Source of the DNA: Marinibium conchae
Lineage (GTDB): Bacteria > Pseudomonadota > Gammaproteobacteria > Enterobacterales > Alteromonadaceae
Length of the DNA: 64,000 bases
Reading direction: 5' to 3'
Assembly (NCBI RefSeq): GCF_015595035.1
Contig: NZ_JADNRN010000003.1
Span: 248,001 to 312,000, forward strand
This document shows, piece by piece, positions 19,053-27,102 of the stretch. Below the pieces are notes generated by a model that had not been told where the DNA came from, did no database searches, and worked only from the letters and a program-made list of their open reading frames with translations. Both the position numbers and the translations under genes were made by a program. The first letter of the stretch is position 1, and every line of letters begins with the position of its first letter.

Positions 19053-19334
19053 TTGATTTTTGTGGTAACAATGGGAATGATAGTTGCGGCAATTTTATTG
19101 ACTAGTATTTTTATGTCTTTCGTATATATGTCTACGTTCTTTTTTAGATTACGACTTGTCTTCTTTTTATTTTCTATAATTGCTTTGGTTGTCGTAAATA
19201 ATTTGTTTGGTATATCGCCATTTGATATAAAAACATTCGATTTAACAACCGCTTTACCATCGTTAGCTATTGGTTTTTTTATTGGCAACAACTATTCGAT
19301 AAACAAAGTTTCTAAGCGAAAGTCTAAGGTTTGA
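19053..19334 (+). CDS. Small membrane protein, possible orphan immunity gene
   Basis: The 93-residue ORF has two or three hydrophobic helices and a basic tail (SKRKSKV). Its TTG start follows GAGAGG by about 7 nt; an ATG at 19071 is an alternative. No family is recognised. In another frame, codons from about 18980 to a TAG at 19105 remain open from the IS256 edge and overlap this start. That could be the tail of a lost toxin. The last 14 codons are repeated at 24120-24163, which shows that this gene or a sister was part of a duplicated block. Small size and composition keep confidence moderate. Confidence 0.45.
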   Translation: MIFVVTMGMIVAAILLTSIFMSFVYMSTFFFRLRLVFFLFSIIALVVVNNLFGISPFDIKTFDLTTALPSLAIGFFIGNNYSINKVSKRKSKV

Positions 19335-19668
19335 GTAAAATTAATTTTTTCTAGGCTCTGACGCAGTTGATGATGTTGAAAGTTCCAGAAACAACAATAC
19401 CGATTATTTTTTCGATATCACCAAGCATCAAACATTATCATGTACGCTTGGGTAAATGATGAAAAAACGAAACGAGCACACGAGAGTAAAGTAGCTGCAT
19501 ATAAAGTATCGCACTGGTTTTTTGCTTAAGATTAAAATTCTACCCACTTTGCTTGGGTTTTCTACCCACCATAAATTTCATCAAAACACCAAAAAGTAAC
19601 CCTGCGAAACAAGAACAAATGGCTAAAACTCCTATATCACGCAGCTCAAAATCAGACACGCTGTCTGC
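19291..19668 (+). repeat. Direct repeat copy 1 (with a 105-bp insertion)
   Basis: This segment matches 24120-24390 almost base for base, from the tail of the small membrane gene to the tail of the zinc-ribbon membrane gene. Copy 1 carries an extra 105 bp (19453-19557), flanked by CTTGGG on both sides (19447-19452 and 19552-19557). That pattern suggests the second copy lost, or the first gained, the piece by slippage or recombination between short repeats. The extra 105 bp contain no gene that I can recognise. Confidence 0.85.
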
Positions 19669-19842
19669 CCTCTCTTTCAAACGTTTAACATCAGAGGCTT
19701 CCATACCGCCATACTTTTCCTTCCACTTGTAAAAAGTTGAACTCGCAATACCGTATTTACGGCATAAATCTTTTGCAGGCATGCCTGCTTCAGCTTCTTT
19801 CAAAATCGCCACAATTTGGCTTTCAGTCATGCGTTTTGTCAT
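19540..19842 (-). CDS. Chimeric ORF: IS3 OrfA N-terminus fused to a membrane-protein tail
   Basis: The 100-residue ORF begins as an IS3-family OrfA: MTKRMTESQIVAILKEAEAG, then LCRKYGIASSTFYKWKEKYGGME (a helix-turn-helix). After about residue 60 it continues in frame as DFELRDIGVLAICSCFAGLLFGVL, which is the last 37 or so residues of the zinc-ribbon membrane protein at 24266-24940. A DNA-binding helix-turn-helix is thus joined to a transmembrane helix. It is most likely debris from an IS insertion followed by deletion. The open frame is intact, however, with an upstream AAGGAG ribosome site inherited from the IS. Confidence 0.6.
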   Translation of the reverse strand: MTKRMTESQIVAILKEAEAGMPAKDLCRKYGIASSTFYKWKEKYGGMEASDVKRLKERADSVSDFELRDIGVLAICSCFAGLLFGVLMKFMVGRKPKQSG

Positions 19843-19913
19843 CGTAAAACTCCTTAAATTTATTTTATAAGAAATTCTACGAGTAGGCTGTATTATTTTA
19901 GGGGATAGTTACA
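19672..19913 (-). mobile_element. IS3-family left end with 5' half of orfA
   Basis: The IS end reads TGTAACTATCCCC on the minus strand from 19913, typical of IS3/IS407-like termini. It is followed by the orfA start at 19842. Homology to orfA stops near 19672, where the fused membrane-protein tail begins. No orfB or right end is present, so the element is dead. Confidence 0.75.
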
Positions 19914-20105
19914 ATTGCATTCCAATCTGCCATTTATGGAATTATATGTTCACCATATCTAATCGAAATCGGAGAGAGTAGCCGTAACAAAGTTTTGATT
20001 CTTGGTATATTTTCTCTAGTAATGGATAACGACACTAAAAACCTTTATATCTATATGCTTGTATCCTCAATAATTATTTACTTCTATTTAAAGAGGAATA
20101 AATGA
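19914..20105 (+). pseudogene. C-terminal fragment of a membrane protein cut by the IS3 end
   Basis: Starting exactly at the IS3 terminus, an open frame of 63 codons runs to a TGA at 20103-20105. It contains IAFQSAIYGIICSPYLIEIG and two hydrophobic stretches, ending FYLKRNK. There is no start codon with a ribosome site, so it is the surviving 3' end of a gene interrupted by the IS. No family is recognised. An immunity gene is one possibility, given the neighbourhood. Confidence 0.5.
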
Positions 20106-20135
20106 AAGTTTTGAACTAGGATTCTCTAGCAAGAT

Positions 20136-20657
20136 TTAGTTGTGACAGCTTAATATGCCAACATCACCGTTAGCGATGATATTTCTACTCTCTTGATTTA
20201 ATTTTTCGTAAGATTCCTTACCTTTTGGTTTTTCAAACTCTAAAAACACATGTTTTATATCACCAAATTGGTTTAGAAATCTCAGTACTTCCAAATTGTT
20301 ATATAAAGATGCAGTATGCGCAATATTGTATAAAATATATTCTTTTTCGCTCTTGCTTTCAGCTAGAATTGAATCACAAAATACATTAATAGTTTCTGAA
20401 GATAGTCTCCACTCTACACGTAAACCAAGAGCAGAAGGAAAAAGCATTTCCAAAAATAAGTTTTTCTTTTCCTCTAAACTCACCCTGTTTAGTTTTTGTT
20501 GGACAAAAGAACTAGAAATAGATCTAATTAATCCATTGCTATGATTACTTAAGTTTGTAAAAGAAAAATAATGGGTTTGCGAAACATACAGTTTCGCAAA
20601 CCCTATTGTGGCAACAATAGGCAAAAATATTATCAGTGCCTTCTTTACTTTAATCAT
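20136..20657 (-). CDS. Hypothetical membrane-anchored periplasmic protein
   Basis: The 173-residue protein begins with one hydrophobic N-terminal helix (KALIIFLPIVATIGFAKLYV), which is a signal anchor or uncleaved signal. A soluble, mostly helical, AT-rich-coded region follows. A strong AGGAGG lies 10 nt before the ATG. I recognise no family. Its IS-flanked position, low GC and intact frame make an orphan immunity protein possible, but nothing in the sequence proves that. The IS91 fragment begins only about 18 bp upstream of its start, so its native promoter may be gone. Confidence 0.5.
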   Translation of the reverse strand: MIKVKKALIIFLPIVATIGFAKLYVSQTHYFSFTNLSNHSNGLIRSISSSFVQQKLNRVSLEEKKNLFLEMLFPSALGLRVEWRLSSETINVFCDSILAESKSEKEYILYNIAHTASLYNNLEVLRFLNQFGDIKHVFLEFEKPKGKESYEKLNQESRNIIANGDVGILSCHN

Positions 20658-20675
20658 TGAAGACTAGCCTCCTTT

Positions 20676-21060
20676 TATAAGTATAAGACGAATTAAAGCC
20701 ATGTACTAGCCACAATGCCAGGTGACCTGTTTGATTTGAGAGCCGCCTGACTGAGTGTAGTGTCAGCAAATTCAATCAACGTTTTGGTCAATATATTTGC
20801 TTTATGGCTGCATTTTGGTGCAGGTTTTTAATCAACAGACGACCGGTGACGTGCCTAACAATGGAGTGTCTAGGCATATTGATTTAAGGGGAATTAAGCG
20901 CCAAAGTCAAAGTCACGTTGGATGGTGAAATCGCTCAATGCATCAGTGTTCGGTGAAGCACGAAGGGGCGGGGTCGGCGCATCTTGACTTGCGTCAGAGC
21001 TATTTCGCTTATCTAAACATGTCAAAATCTTACGGATAACAGCCGGTTCGGTAATGCAAG
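20676..21060 (-). mobile_element. IS91-family terminal fragment, copy 1 (385 bp)
   Basis: This 385-bp segment is repeated at 22730-23114 with about two mismatches visible by eye. It includes the last 55 or so codons of an IS91-type transposase (stop at 20894) plus the downstream non-coding end that in IS91 elements holds the replication-origin terminus. The transposase is cut at 21060, where an RHS fragment begins. Near identity of the two copies implies recent spread. Confidence 0.8.
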
Positions 21061-21061
21061 C

Positions 21062-21541
21062 ACAAGCACTTGTGATTACTCGGTTAGTAGTGCTCGAAAA
21101 AACAACTACGAGTATAATAATATTAATCAGCTAACGGACCTGAGTTTTGGCGACGGCACGCCGGATAGGTCATTCACTTACGATAAAAATGGAAATTTGA
21201 CGCGCAATCAAGCGGGCAGTGTTGTTTGGACGTATTCGCACAACACCATCAACGGGTTGGAAGATGAGAGGCTTACGGTTGATGGTAAAACGTTTCTGCT
21301 TGACCACATGTATAATGGTATGGGGTATCTGGATAAAACAACGTATCCAAGTGGGCATACAGTTTCTTTTGCACCAAATGCCTTTGGCGAAGCTCGCTCA
21401 GTTAGTGGTCATGTTAGCAATGCACAATATCATGCCAATGGTGCTCCGAGCAGCTATACCTATGCTAATGGCTTTGGCTTTCGTTCAGCACAAACGGCTA
21501 GCGGTCTACCGTCCACATTTTTCAAAACACTCGACATATGA
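21062..21541 (+). pseudogene. RHS repeat gene fragment
   Basis: Starting right at the IS91 break, an open frame of 159 codons reads as YD/RHS repeats: YEYNNINQLTDLSFGDGT, FTYDKNGNLTRNQAG and YNGMGYLDKTTYPSGHTVSF. It ends at a TGA (21539-21541) within unrelated sequence. There is neither a start nor an RHS core terminus. It is not a copy of the large RHS gene at 12.5 kb but a divergent relative, so a second RHS gene once stood here. Confidence 0.8.
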
Positions 21542-21654
21542 TCACCTCCTTACAATATCCGCTAAACACCAAACATAATTTACGGAAATAGTCATCGAAG
21601 TAAATACCAGAGCACATCGGGCTTATTATTTCGAATCTATAAACTGTAAAGACT

Positions 21655-21769
21655 TTATGACTTCTTTTTCAATCTTGCCCTTCGAACGAGCAAGAAACCA
21701 AGTATTGCAGAAAAGAAGGCAATAGTTCTAGGTGCAGAAACGGGATTCAAACCACCTCCTGCACCATCT
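21655..21769 (-). pseudogene. Tail of a PEP-CTERM-type protein
   Basis: Minus-strand codons ending at a TAA (21655-21657) read GGGLNPVSAPRTIAFFSAIL and then a basic end, LLVRRARLKKKS. This is the tripartite sorting signal of PEP-CTERM proteins in Alteromonadales (VSAP variant, hydrophobic helix, arginine cluster). No start or body is present upstream, so only the 3' end survives. Confidence 0.5.
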
Positions 21770-21783
21770 CAAGCTTCGCTATC

Positions 21784-22035
21784 TCAAAAATGCACACGGA
21801 CGCTATTGGAATGTATGGACATAGTCGAGGTGGGATACAAACCATGTTAGCGCTAAAAAGGTGAGAGAGCGTTATAAAAGCTGTAGTTCTAAGAGCTGGA
21901 AATTACGATTTACTTAAACAGCTAGAATTCAGACCTGGAATGGAAAGAGTTTATGAAAAACTAATTCCCAATTACGCAAGCGATAAATTTGCAAAACCGA
22001 GAGACAAGTCACTGTCAATTTTTTTTACAGTTTGA
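21784..22035 (+). pseudogene. Alpha/beta-hydrolase (S9-like) fragment with internal stop
   Basis: Plus-strand codons include IGMYGHSRGGIQTMLAL, where GHSRGG is the nucleophile elbow (Gly-x-Ser-x-Gly) of prolyl-oligopeptidase-like hydrolases. An in-frame TGA follows at 21862-21864. The frame then continues as VVLRAGNYDLLKQLEFRPGM and LIPNYASDKFA before a final TGA at 22033. It is a decayed internal piece of an S9-type peptidase or hydrolase gene. Confidence 0.6.
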
Positions 22036-22165
22036 TCTGTAAAGAAATCTCTTAACCGCTTAAGTATATAAAATAATTTAATATTTAATTTTGGCGCACA
22101 ATGTGCTTAATTTTGAACAAAGATTCGAACGATTAAATAAAACGCTTACGTAAAGAGGATATTTT

Positions 22166-22687
22166 ATGAGAGGTTTATTGGTTTCTTTTGTTGCAATTCT
22201 AGGAGTGTGCTTCCAAGCCAATGCTAGTCTTATTCAAGTTGGTTCGAATAACGTTGGCGATATCGATACCTTTATTGGACAAAACACAAACTTACAAAAC
22301 AGTAATCCAAATACCGAGTTAGCATGGCTACAGTCGGTTACCAATAACTATAATTTGAGCTTTTTCAATAAAACCGAAGACCTTTCGTATCAAAGCACAA
22401 ACACAACAGATGTAATTGCGTTTGAATTATTTGCTAATTCCACAGCGCAGTATTTCATCGTAAAAAATACTCGGGCCTGGGCCATCTTTGAAAACAACGC
22501 AGAATTCAATTGGGGTGTCGTTGACTTAAACGACCTTGCAAGCCCGATGAATCTGAAAACACAAGGCGGCGAAATTTCTCATGTGTCTTATTTTGGGATT
22601 ACAGTTTCGCAAACCAATGTGCCTACCCCATCTGTTTTCACTATGTTCTTACTTGCCTTGGCATGTTTGCGTTTAAGAAAAGTTTAA
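22166..22687 (+). CDS. PEP-CTERM sorting-domain protein
   Basis: The 173-residue protein has a Sec signal peptide (to about QANAS) and a beta-rich, Asn/Thr-rich body. Its C-terminus is NVPTPSVFTMFLLALACLRLRKV-like: a short proline motif, a hydrophobic helix and basic residues. That tripartite end marks proteins processed by an exosortase in the inner membrane and released to the surface or matrix. AAGAGG precedes the ATG. It lies intact between the two IS91 fragments. The specific role is unknown. Confidence 0.7.
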   Translation: MRGLLVSFVAILGVCFQANASLIQVGSNNVGDIDTFIGQNTNLQNSNPNTELAWLQSVTNNYNLSFFNKTEDLSYQSTNTTDVIAFELFANSTAQYFIVKNTRAWAIFENNAEFNWGVVDLNDLASPMNLKTQGGEISHVSYFGITVSQTNVPTPSVFTMFLLALACLRLRKV

Positions 22688-22729
22688 AAGCCTTTTTTGA
22701 TATTAATTTTACTAGGCATAGTATTCTCC

Positions 22730-23114
22730 TATAAGTATAAGACGAATTAAAGCCATGTACTAGCCACAATGCCAGGTGACCTGTTTGATTTGAGAGCCGC
22801 CTGACTGAGTGTAGTGTCAGCAAATTCAATCAACGTTTTGGTCAATATATTTGCTTTATGGCTGCATTTTGGTGCAGGTTTTTAATCAACAGACGACCGG
22901 TGCCGTGCCTAACAATGGAGTGTCTAGGCATATTGATTTAAGGGGAATTAAGCGCCAAAGTCAAAGTCACGTTGGATGGTGAAATCGCTCAATGCATCAG
23001 TGTTCGGTGAAGCACGAAGGGGCGGGGTCGGCGCATCTTGACTTGCGTCAGAGCTATTTCGCTTATCTAAACATGTCAAAATCTTACGGATAACAGCCCG
23101 TTCGGTAATGCAAG
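22730..23114 (-). repeat. IS91-family terminal fragment, copy 2 (385-bp repeat)
   Basis: This is the second copy of the 385-bp segment at 20676-21060, in the same orientation. It starts at the same TATAAGTATAAGACG sequence. Here the transposase continues past the repeat boundary, so copy 2 is the longer remnant. The shared left boundary should be the true IS terminus, because the flanking sequences differ beyond it. Confidence 0.85.
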
Positions 23115-23802
23115 CAATGATTTTTACGTTACGTTTTTCACACACTTCGCACTGGGTGATATCGATGTTGAATACGCGTTTAAGTCTCTGCGCCCACGAC
23201 ATGCTTCGCGCGTGGTAGGGCTTATTTGAATCGTTCAGATGTTCTGCTAAGTGAGGACTATTTTTACCGCGTTGTGAAGCCGTCACTTGTGCACGCACAT
23301 TCGCATTGGAGGCGAATACTCCATAAAAACGGGTAAGATTGAGTCTGGGCGGGGGAACCAGCGCAGCGAGCTTGCCTACGAAGTCAGTCGGTGAAAAAAA
23401 TACGTGAGTGGTCCCATCGGTATAGGGCGTCTTGAGTTCATACCTGACGTTGCCAGTGGAGGTTAGGCTTAAGCGTTTTTCGCTAACCGCAGGTCTTGCG
23501 ATGTATCTGCAAAGGCGCTCGAGTTTATCTGATTGATGGGTATCGGCGAAAACCCCAGCATGTAGGCTAAATCCCGCTATCTTTGCTAGTTGTCCATAGT
23601 TTTCAAGATCTTTGGCTGGTAGTGTTTGTAGACTGAATACTTTTTTACCTACATCGGGACCAACTGAAATGCGATAGTTCACTGATGCAGCCTGTAATGC
23701 CAACAAACTGTCCTCATCATCAATCGGTAAATCCAGATAGGCATTTTGCAGGTCGCGTTGGATCAGTCCTGCTTTTTCCAGATAGAGCGCGATACGATGG
23801 CT
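22948..23802 (-). pseudogene. IS91-family transposase, 5'-truncated
   Basis: About 285 codons remain. Reading from the broken upstream edge near 23802, the frame gives HRIALYLEKAGLIQRDLQNA, then FSLHAGVFADTHQSDKLERL, TDFVGKLAALVPPPRLNL and a Cys-x2-Cys pair (CEVCEKRNVKI). This is the C-terminal two-thirds of an IS91-type Y2 rolling-circle transposase. The N-terminal zinc-binding part is missing, so it is inactive. The frame is open through the surviving part. Confidence 0.82.
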
Positions 23803-23892
23803 GAATCAATAGCACAGTATATTGATACGCTTGAGAGTTGTGGACTAGTTATTTCTGCTGATGTTTTACGAGGCTTTGCAGAAAACTTGTAA
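23797..23892 (+). pseudogene. Possible short tail of an unknown gene
   Basis: Right at the break of the IS91 transposase, a 31-codon open stretch reads ESIAQYIDTLESCGLVISAD and ends FAENL at a TAA (23890-23892). It looks like the amphipathic C-terminus of a small helical protein, such as some immunity proteins have. It is too short to assign, and chance cannot be excluded. Confidence 0.25.
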
Positions 23893-23929
23893 TCGATAAT
23901 ATTGATATTGAGTAAATAGTGCTGTATTT

Positions 23930-24070
23930 GTTTATATGCAGGCACGATATTATGATTCAGTGACTGGGCGGTTTTACTCAAATGTCCCGATAACGTACAG
24001 AAATGTTGGAAGTTTCAATCAATATCAGTATGTAAACAACAACCCTTGCGACCACGACTTTGCAAAGTGA
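23930..24070 (+). pseudogene. Orphan RHS core-end fragment
   Basis: These 47 codons read VYMQARYYDSVTGRFYSNVP, then RNVGSFNQYQYVNNNP. That is the conserved end of the RHS core, where tips are exchanged; the same segment occurs in the large RHS gene at about 16,860-16,985. The normal DPxG boundary has become CDHD, and the frame closes at a TGA. It marks where a displaced RHS tip was once attached. Confidence 0.8.
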
Positions 24071-24119
24071 TAGTTGTATTTTTGTGAAAAGAGAAACGAT
24101 CGTTCAAAGAGGTGATGAG

Positions 24120-24390
24120 ACTATTCGATAAACAAAGTTTCTAAGCGAAAGTCTAAGGTTTGAGTAAAATTAATTTTTCTAGGCTCTGACGCAGTTGATG
24201 ATGTTGAAAGTTCCAGAAACAACAATACCGATTATTTTTTCGATATCACCAAGCATCAAACATTATCATGTACGCTTGGGTTTTCTACCCACCATAAATT
24301 TCATTAAAACACCAAAAAGTAACCCTGCGAAACAAGAACAAATGGCTAAAACTCCCATATCACGCAGTTCAAAATCAGTCATGCTGTCTG
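24120..24390 (+). repeat. Direct repeat copy 2
   Basis: This 271-bp segment matches 19291-19668 except for the 105-bp insertion present there. It starts with the last codons of the small membrane protein (YSINKVSKRKSKV) and ends within the 3' part of the zinc-ribbon membrane gene. The pair of repeats brackets about 4.5 kb of mobile debris, including both IS91 fragments. Confidence 0.85.
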
Positions 24391-24940
24391 AGAGAAACAA
24401 GCTAGAAACGCACATGGCACCAAAGAAATATAGTCCAAACTGAAAACCTAGCTTTGTAAAACTGGTGTCTTCGGCTGTGGGTAAAGTATTATTCGTATAC
24501 TGCTCTCTAAGCTTTTTTGTACGTTTAATACTGGCCGTCTTCACCTTTTCTTTGTAAAACATAGTAAAGCAAATGAAGAGTGGGAATGTGATAATTAAAG
24601 CTAGAAAGCTGAATAGGTTTAGCACAGTGGGTATTTGTTTATCGCAACTGCCACAATATAGTCCGGCCCAGTTTTTAAAGGCATTATCATGGGCATATAG
24701 CTTTGAACTGTTTAATTCGCCGCAATGCGGGCAAGGGACGAAAGTAGAGTCACATTCCGCTTTGTCAGAATGCTTATCAATCAGCATCACTTCTGGATTA
24801 CGCTGGCCTAATATCAATTCATTAAAAGCCAGCCCGGGGTTTAATCGCCAGTGTATAATTAGCGGATGGTTTTTGTGCCATACTTTCCATTTTTCTCTGT
24901 CAAATTGAGTATGGTCTACTTTTGGTAGATGCGTGCTCAT
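24266..24940 (-). CDS. Zinc-ribbon membrane protein of unknown function
   Basis: The 224-residue protein has a soluble N-terminus with HWRLNPGLAFNELILGQRNP, then a zinc ribbon (CPHCGEL ... YCGSCDKQ, about 70-105), then roughly three transmembrane helices. The C-terminal end GVLAICSCFAGLLFGVL is copied in the chimeric ORF at 19540-19842. A clear GGAGT ribosome site precedes the ATG at 24940. I do not recognise a named family. Its recurrence beside RHS debris suggests a linked role, possibly immunity or membrane quality control, but that is inference. Confidence 0.6.
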   Translation of the reverse strand: MSTHLPKVDHTQFDREKWKVWHKNHPLIIHWRLNPGLAFNELILGQRNPEVMLIDKHSDKAECDSTFVPCPHCGELNSSKLYAHDNAFKNWAGLYCGSCDKQIPTVLNLFSFLALIITFPLFICFTMFYKEKVKTASIKRTKKLREQYTNNTLPTAEDTSFTKLGFQFGLYFFGAMCVSSLFLSDSMTDFELRDMGVLAICSCFAGLLFGVLMKFMVGRKPKRT

Positions 24941-25087
24941 TACGTACTCCTGTAATCATAATCGCAATGCTTGCTTTTATATTATCAACAATTAACATTC
25001 ATCGAATAGTAGAAAAAAACGTCAAATTAATCAGGTTTTGGCACTACGTGATATTGCTACAAGACACGCAAATGATGACTCATCTAA

Positions 25088-25927
25088 CTAGAGTGTAGCT
25101 CTGTTATCGAGAATATTTTGTATAGCAGAGTTGTAATTCCGACTGACTTTAAGTTTTACGTTGTCGCCTAAGTCAACAATGCTTTGATTGTTACGTAAGC
25201 GCTCTATACCCTTAATGCGATGAATATTAACTACTGTAGATTTATGGATGCGCTGAAAGATCCTCTCATCAAGTTGGCTGGTTAATTTTTTCATGGTGAT
25301 GCGCACAATATAATTCTCGCTAGAGGTATGCACGCACATATAGTCACCGGCGGCATCTATCCAATTAATTTCATACATGGGCACAAATACACGTTGGTTG
25401 TCTGAATTTTTAATTACCAATTCTTGGTTCAAGGCGGTTGGTAAGGGGGCATCGGTTGCCAACCAATCTTCAAGTTCTGAAATAGGCAAACCTGATGTTT
25501 TCCCCAAGGCTTCCATGAGCTTGAATTTTTCTTCTTCGCGATCAACCGGCGACAAGCGTTCCTTAATTCGTTCTATGGTTTGTTGTAGCCTGCCAAGATT
25601 AGCTGGCTTCAAAATATAGTCAATGGCATTCAGTTCGAATGCATCTACCGCATAGTCGCTATGCGCACTCACAAACACAACCAAAGGCATTACATCAGCT
25701 TGAATAGCCTGCACAACCTCCAAACCATTAATGCCGGGAAGTTGTAAATCAATAAATAAAACATCTGGCTCGAGCTCTTGGCATAGTGCGATGGCTGTAT
25801 CGCCCTCTTCCGCCTCAGCAATTACTTTTACCTCTGGAATTTGTTGTAAGCGGAGTTTCAAGCCCTCAATGGCAAGGGGTTCGTCATCAACAATAATCGC
25901 GCTAATCGAATATTCAGTCATTTGCAT
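25088..25927 (-). CDS. LytTR-type response regulator
   Basis: The 279-residue protein has a receiver domain (about 8-125) with VDDEP, the phospho-acceptor region DVLFIDLQLPG, VSAHSD and the conserved KP. A LytTR DNA-binding domain follows (about 170-275), with INWIDAAGDYMCVHT and RIHKSTVVNIHRI. Such regulators bind paired direct repeats upstream of targets once phosphorylated. The start overlaps the kinase stop; ATGs at 25927 and 25921 are both possible. It pairs with the adjacent LytS-like kinase. Confidence 0.92.
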   Translation of the reverse strand: MQMTEYSISAIIVDDEPLAIEGLKLRLQQIPEVKVIAEAEEGDTAIALCQELEPDVLFIDLQLPGINGLEVVQAIQADVMPLVVFVSAHSDYAVDAFELNAIDYILKPANLGRLQQTIERIKERLSPVDREEEKFKLMEALGKTSGLPISELEDWLATDAPLPTALNQELVIKNSDNQRVFVPMYEINWIDAAGDYMCVHTSSENYIVRITMKKLTSQLDERIFQRIHKSTVVNIHRIKGIERLRNNQSIVDLGDNVKLKVSRNYNSAIQNILDNRATL

Positions 25928-27032
25928 CACTTTTTACAAAAGGTAGGCTGATACGCACTTTAGTGCCCGTATTCGCCTCTTCATTAACGCTCACGTGGCA
26001 TTTTGTATTGAACATGGTATTCAGACGCTCTTGGGTATTTTTTAATCCAATACCAAATCCTTTTGATATATCTAGTTTATTCTCTGGGCCATCATCTATT
26101 ACTTCAATCACCAAGAGCTCTTTTTCTTTTTGTACACTTATCACAATATTGCCTGGGGACTTTCTGCCCTCAACGCCAAATTTTATTGCATTTTCTACAA
26201 TAGGTTGCAGAAATAAACTCGGTACTTTTGCATCTCTGGCGTCGTCATCGATTTGGAAAGCAACGTTTAACCGACTTTCAAATCGCACTTTTTCAATAGA
26301 TAAATACAGCTCAAGCAATTCCAGCTCTTCTTTTAGGTTACTCTCTTGATCATTCATTGAGATCAATGAATAGCGAAAAAAGGAGCAGAGTTTATCTAGC
26401 ATTTCATTTGCTTTGTCATTTTCTTGCTTGTAAATCAGCGTTGAAAGCGCGTTAAGCGTGTTGAACATAAAGTGCGGATTAAGCTGGTAGCGCAACATCT
26501 CAAGTTGAGCTTCTTTTGCTGAGGTCTGCGCTCGTAAAAGCATCTCATGCTCGGTTTGCAGGCGATTGTTATATAACATGATGAAGAAGATGGCAGTGAA
26601 CACATACATTGTCGCGACGGAAAATAACAACCAACCACCAAACTCAAGCATATCCAGCTCTTGATACCATACTTGATTATGAATAATTGATTTATAAGAC
26701 GCTAACTTGATGACATTAAATATACAGCCCAGAATGGCGGCTAGAGCAAAGCTAAAGAATAAGGTGAGTCGGAGCGGCAAGTGTACGATTTTTCTGAGCA
26801 TGAACCACTGCAAACATGATAAAACAAAGCCGCTGAGTGTTTCGATGCCCAAATTGAGCAACTGCCCACTGAAGTTGAAGTTCTCCTGCTCAAATTGAGG
26901 GTGAATAATTGCTAGAAAAACAACGACACAATAACCAAGCCATGCACCCGTCTGCAGCGTCCAAAACTGTTTATTGGGTTTCGCATAATGCAAGGAGTCT
27001 GCAGGTAGTGAGCTACTTTCGGCAATCTGCAT
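25914..27032 (-). CDS. LytS/YehU-like sensor histidine kinase
   Basis: The 372-residue protein has about five or six membrane helices (roughly 25-175). A His_kinase domain of the LytS type follows with RYQLNPHFMFNTLNALSTLI, where the His is the phosphorylation site, and then a HATPase (IVENAIKFG, DDGP, GIGLKNTQERL). No extracellular sensor domain of note is present, so the signal is probably sensed in the membrane. It overlaps the LytTR regulator by a few bases and forms one two-component system. No target operon can be named. Confidence 0.92.
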   Translation of the reverse strand: MQIAESSSLPADSLHYAKPNKQFWTLQTGAWLGYCVVVFLAIIHPQFEQENFNFSGQLLNLGIETLSGFVLSCLQWFMLRKIVHLPLRLTLFFSFALAAILGCIFNVIKLASYKSIIHNQVWYQELDMLEFGGWLLFSVATMYVFTAIFFIMLYNNRLQTEHEMLLRAQTSAKEAQLEMLRYQLNPHFMFNTLNALSTLIYKQENDKANEMLDKLCSFFRYSLISMNDQESNLKEELELLELYLSIEKVRFESRLNVAFQIDDDARDAKVPSLFLQPIVENAIKFGVEGRKSPGNIVISVQKEKELLVIEVIDDGPENKLDISKGFGIGLKNTQERLNTMFNTKCHVSVNEEANTGTKVRISLPFVKSDAND

Positions 27033-27102
27033 GAAGTAACGATGTCCTTTGGGTTTGCTTGTAATAAGTTAAAAGAGCAAATAGCCTAACCCGAAGTAGC
27101 AT

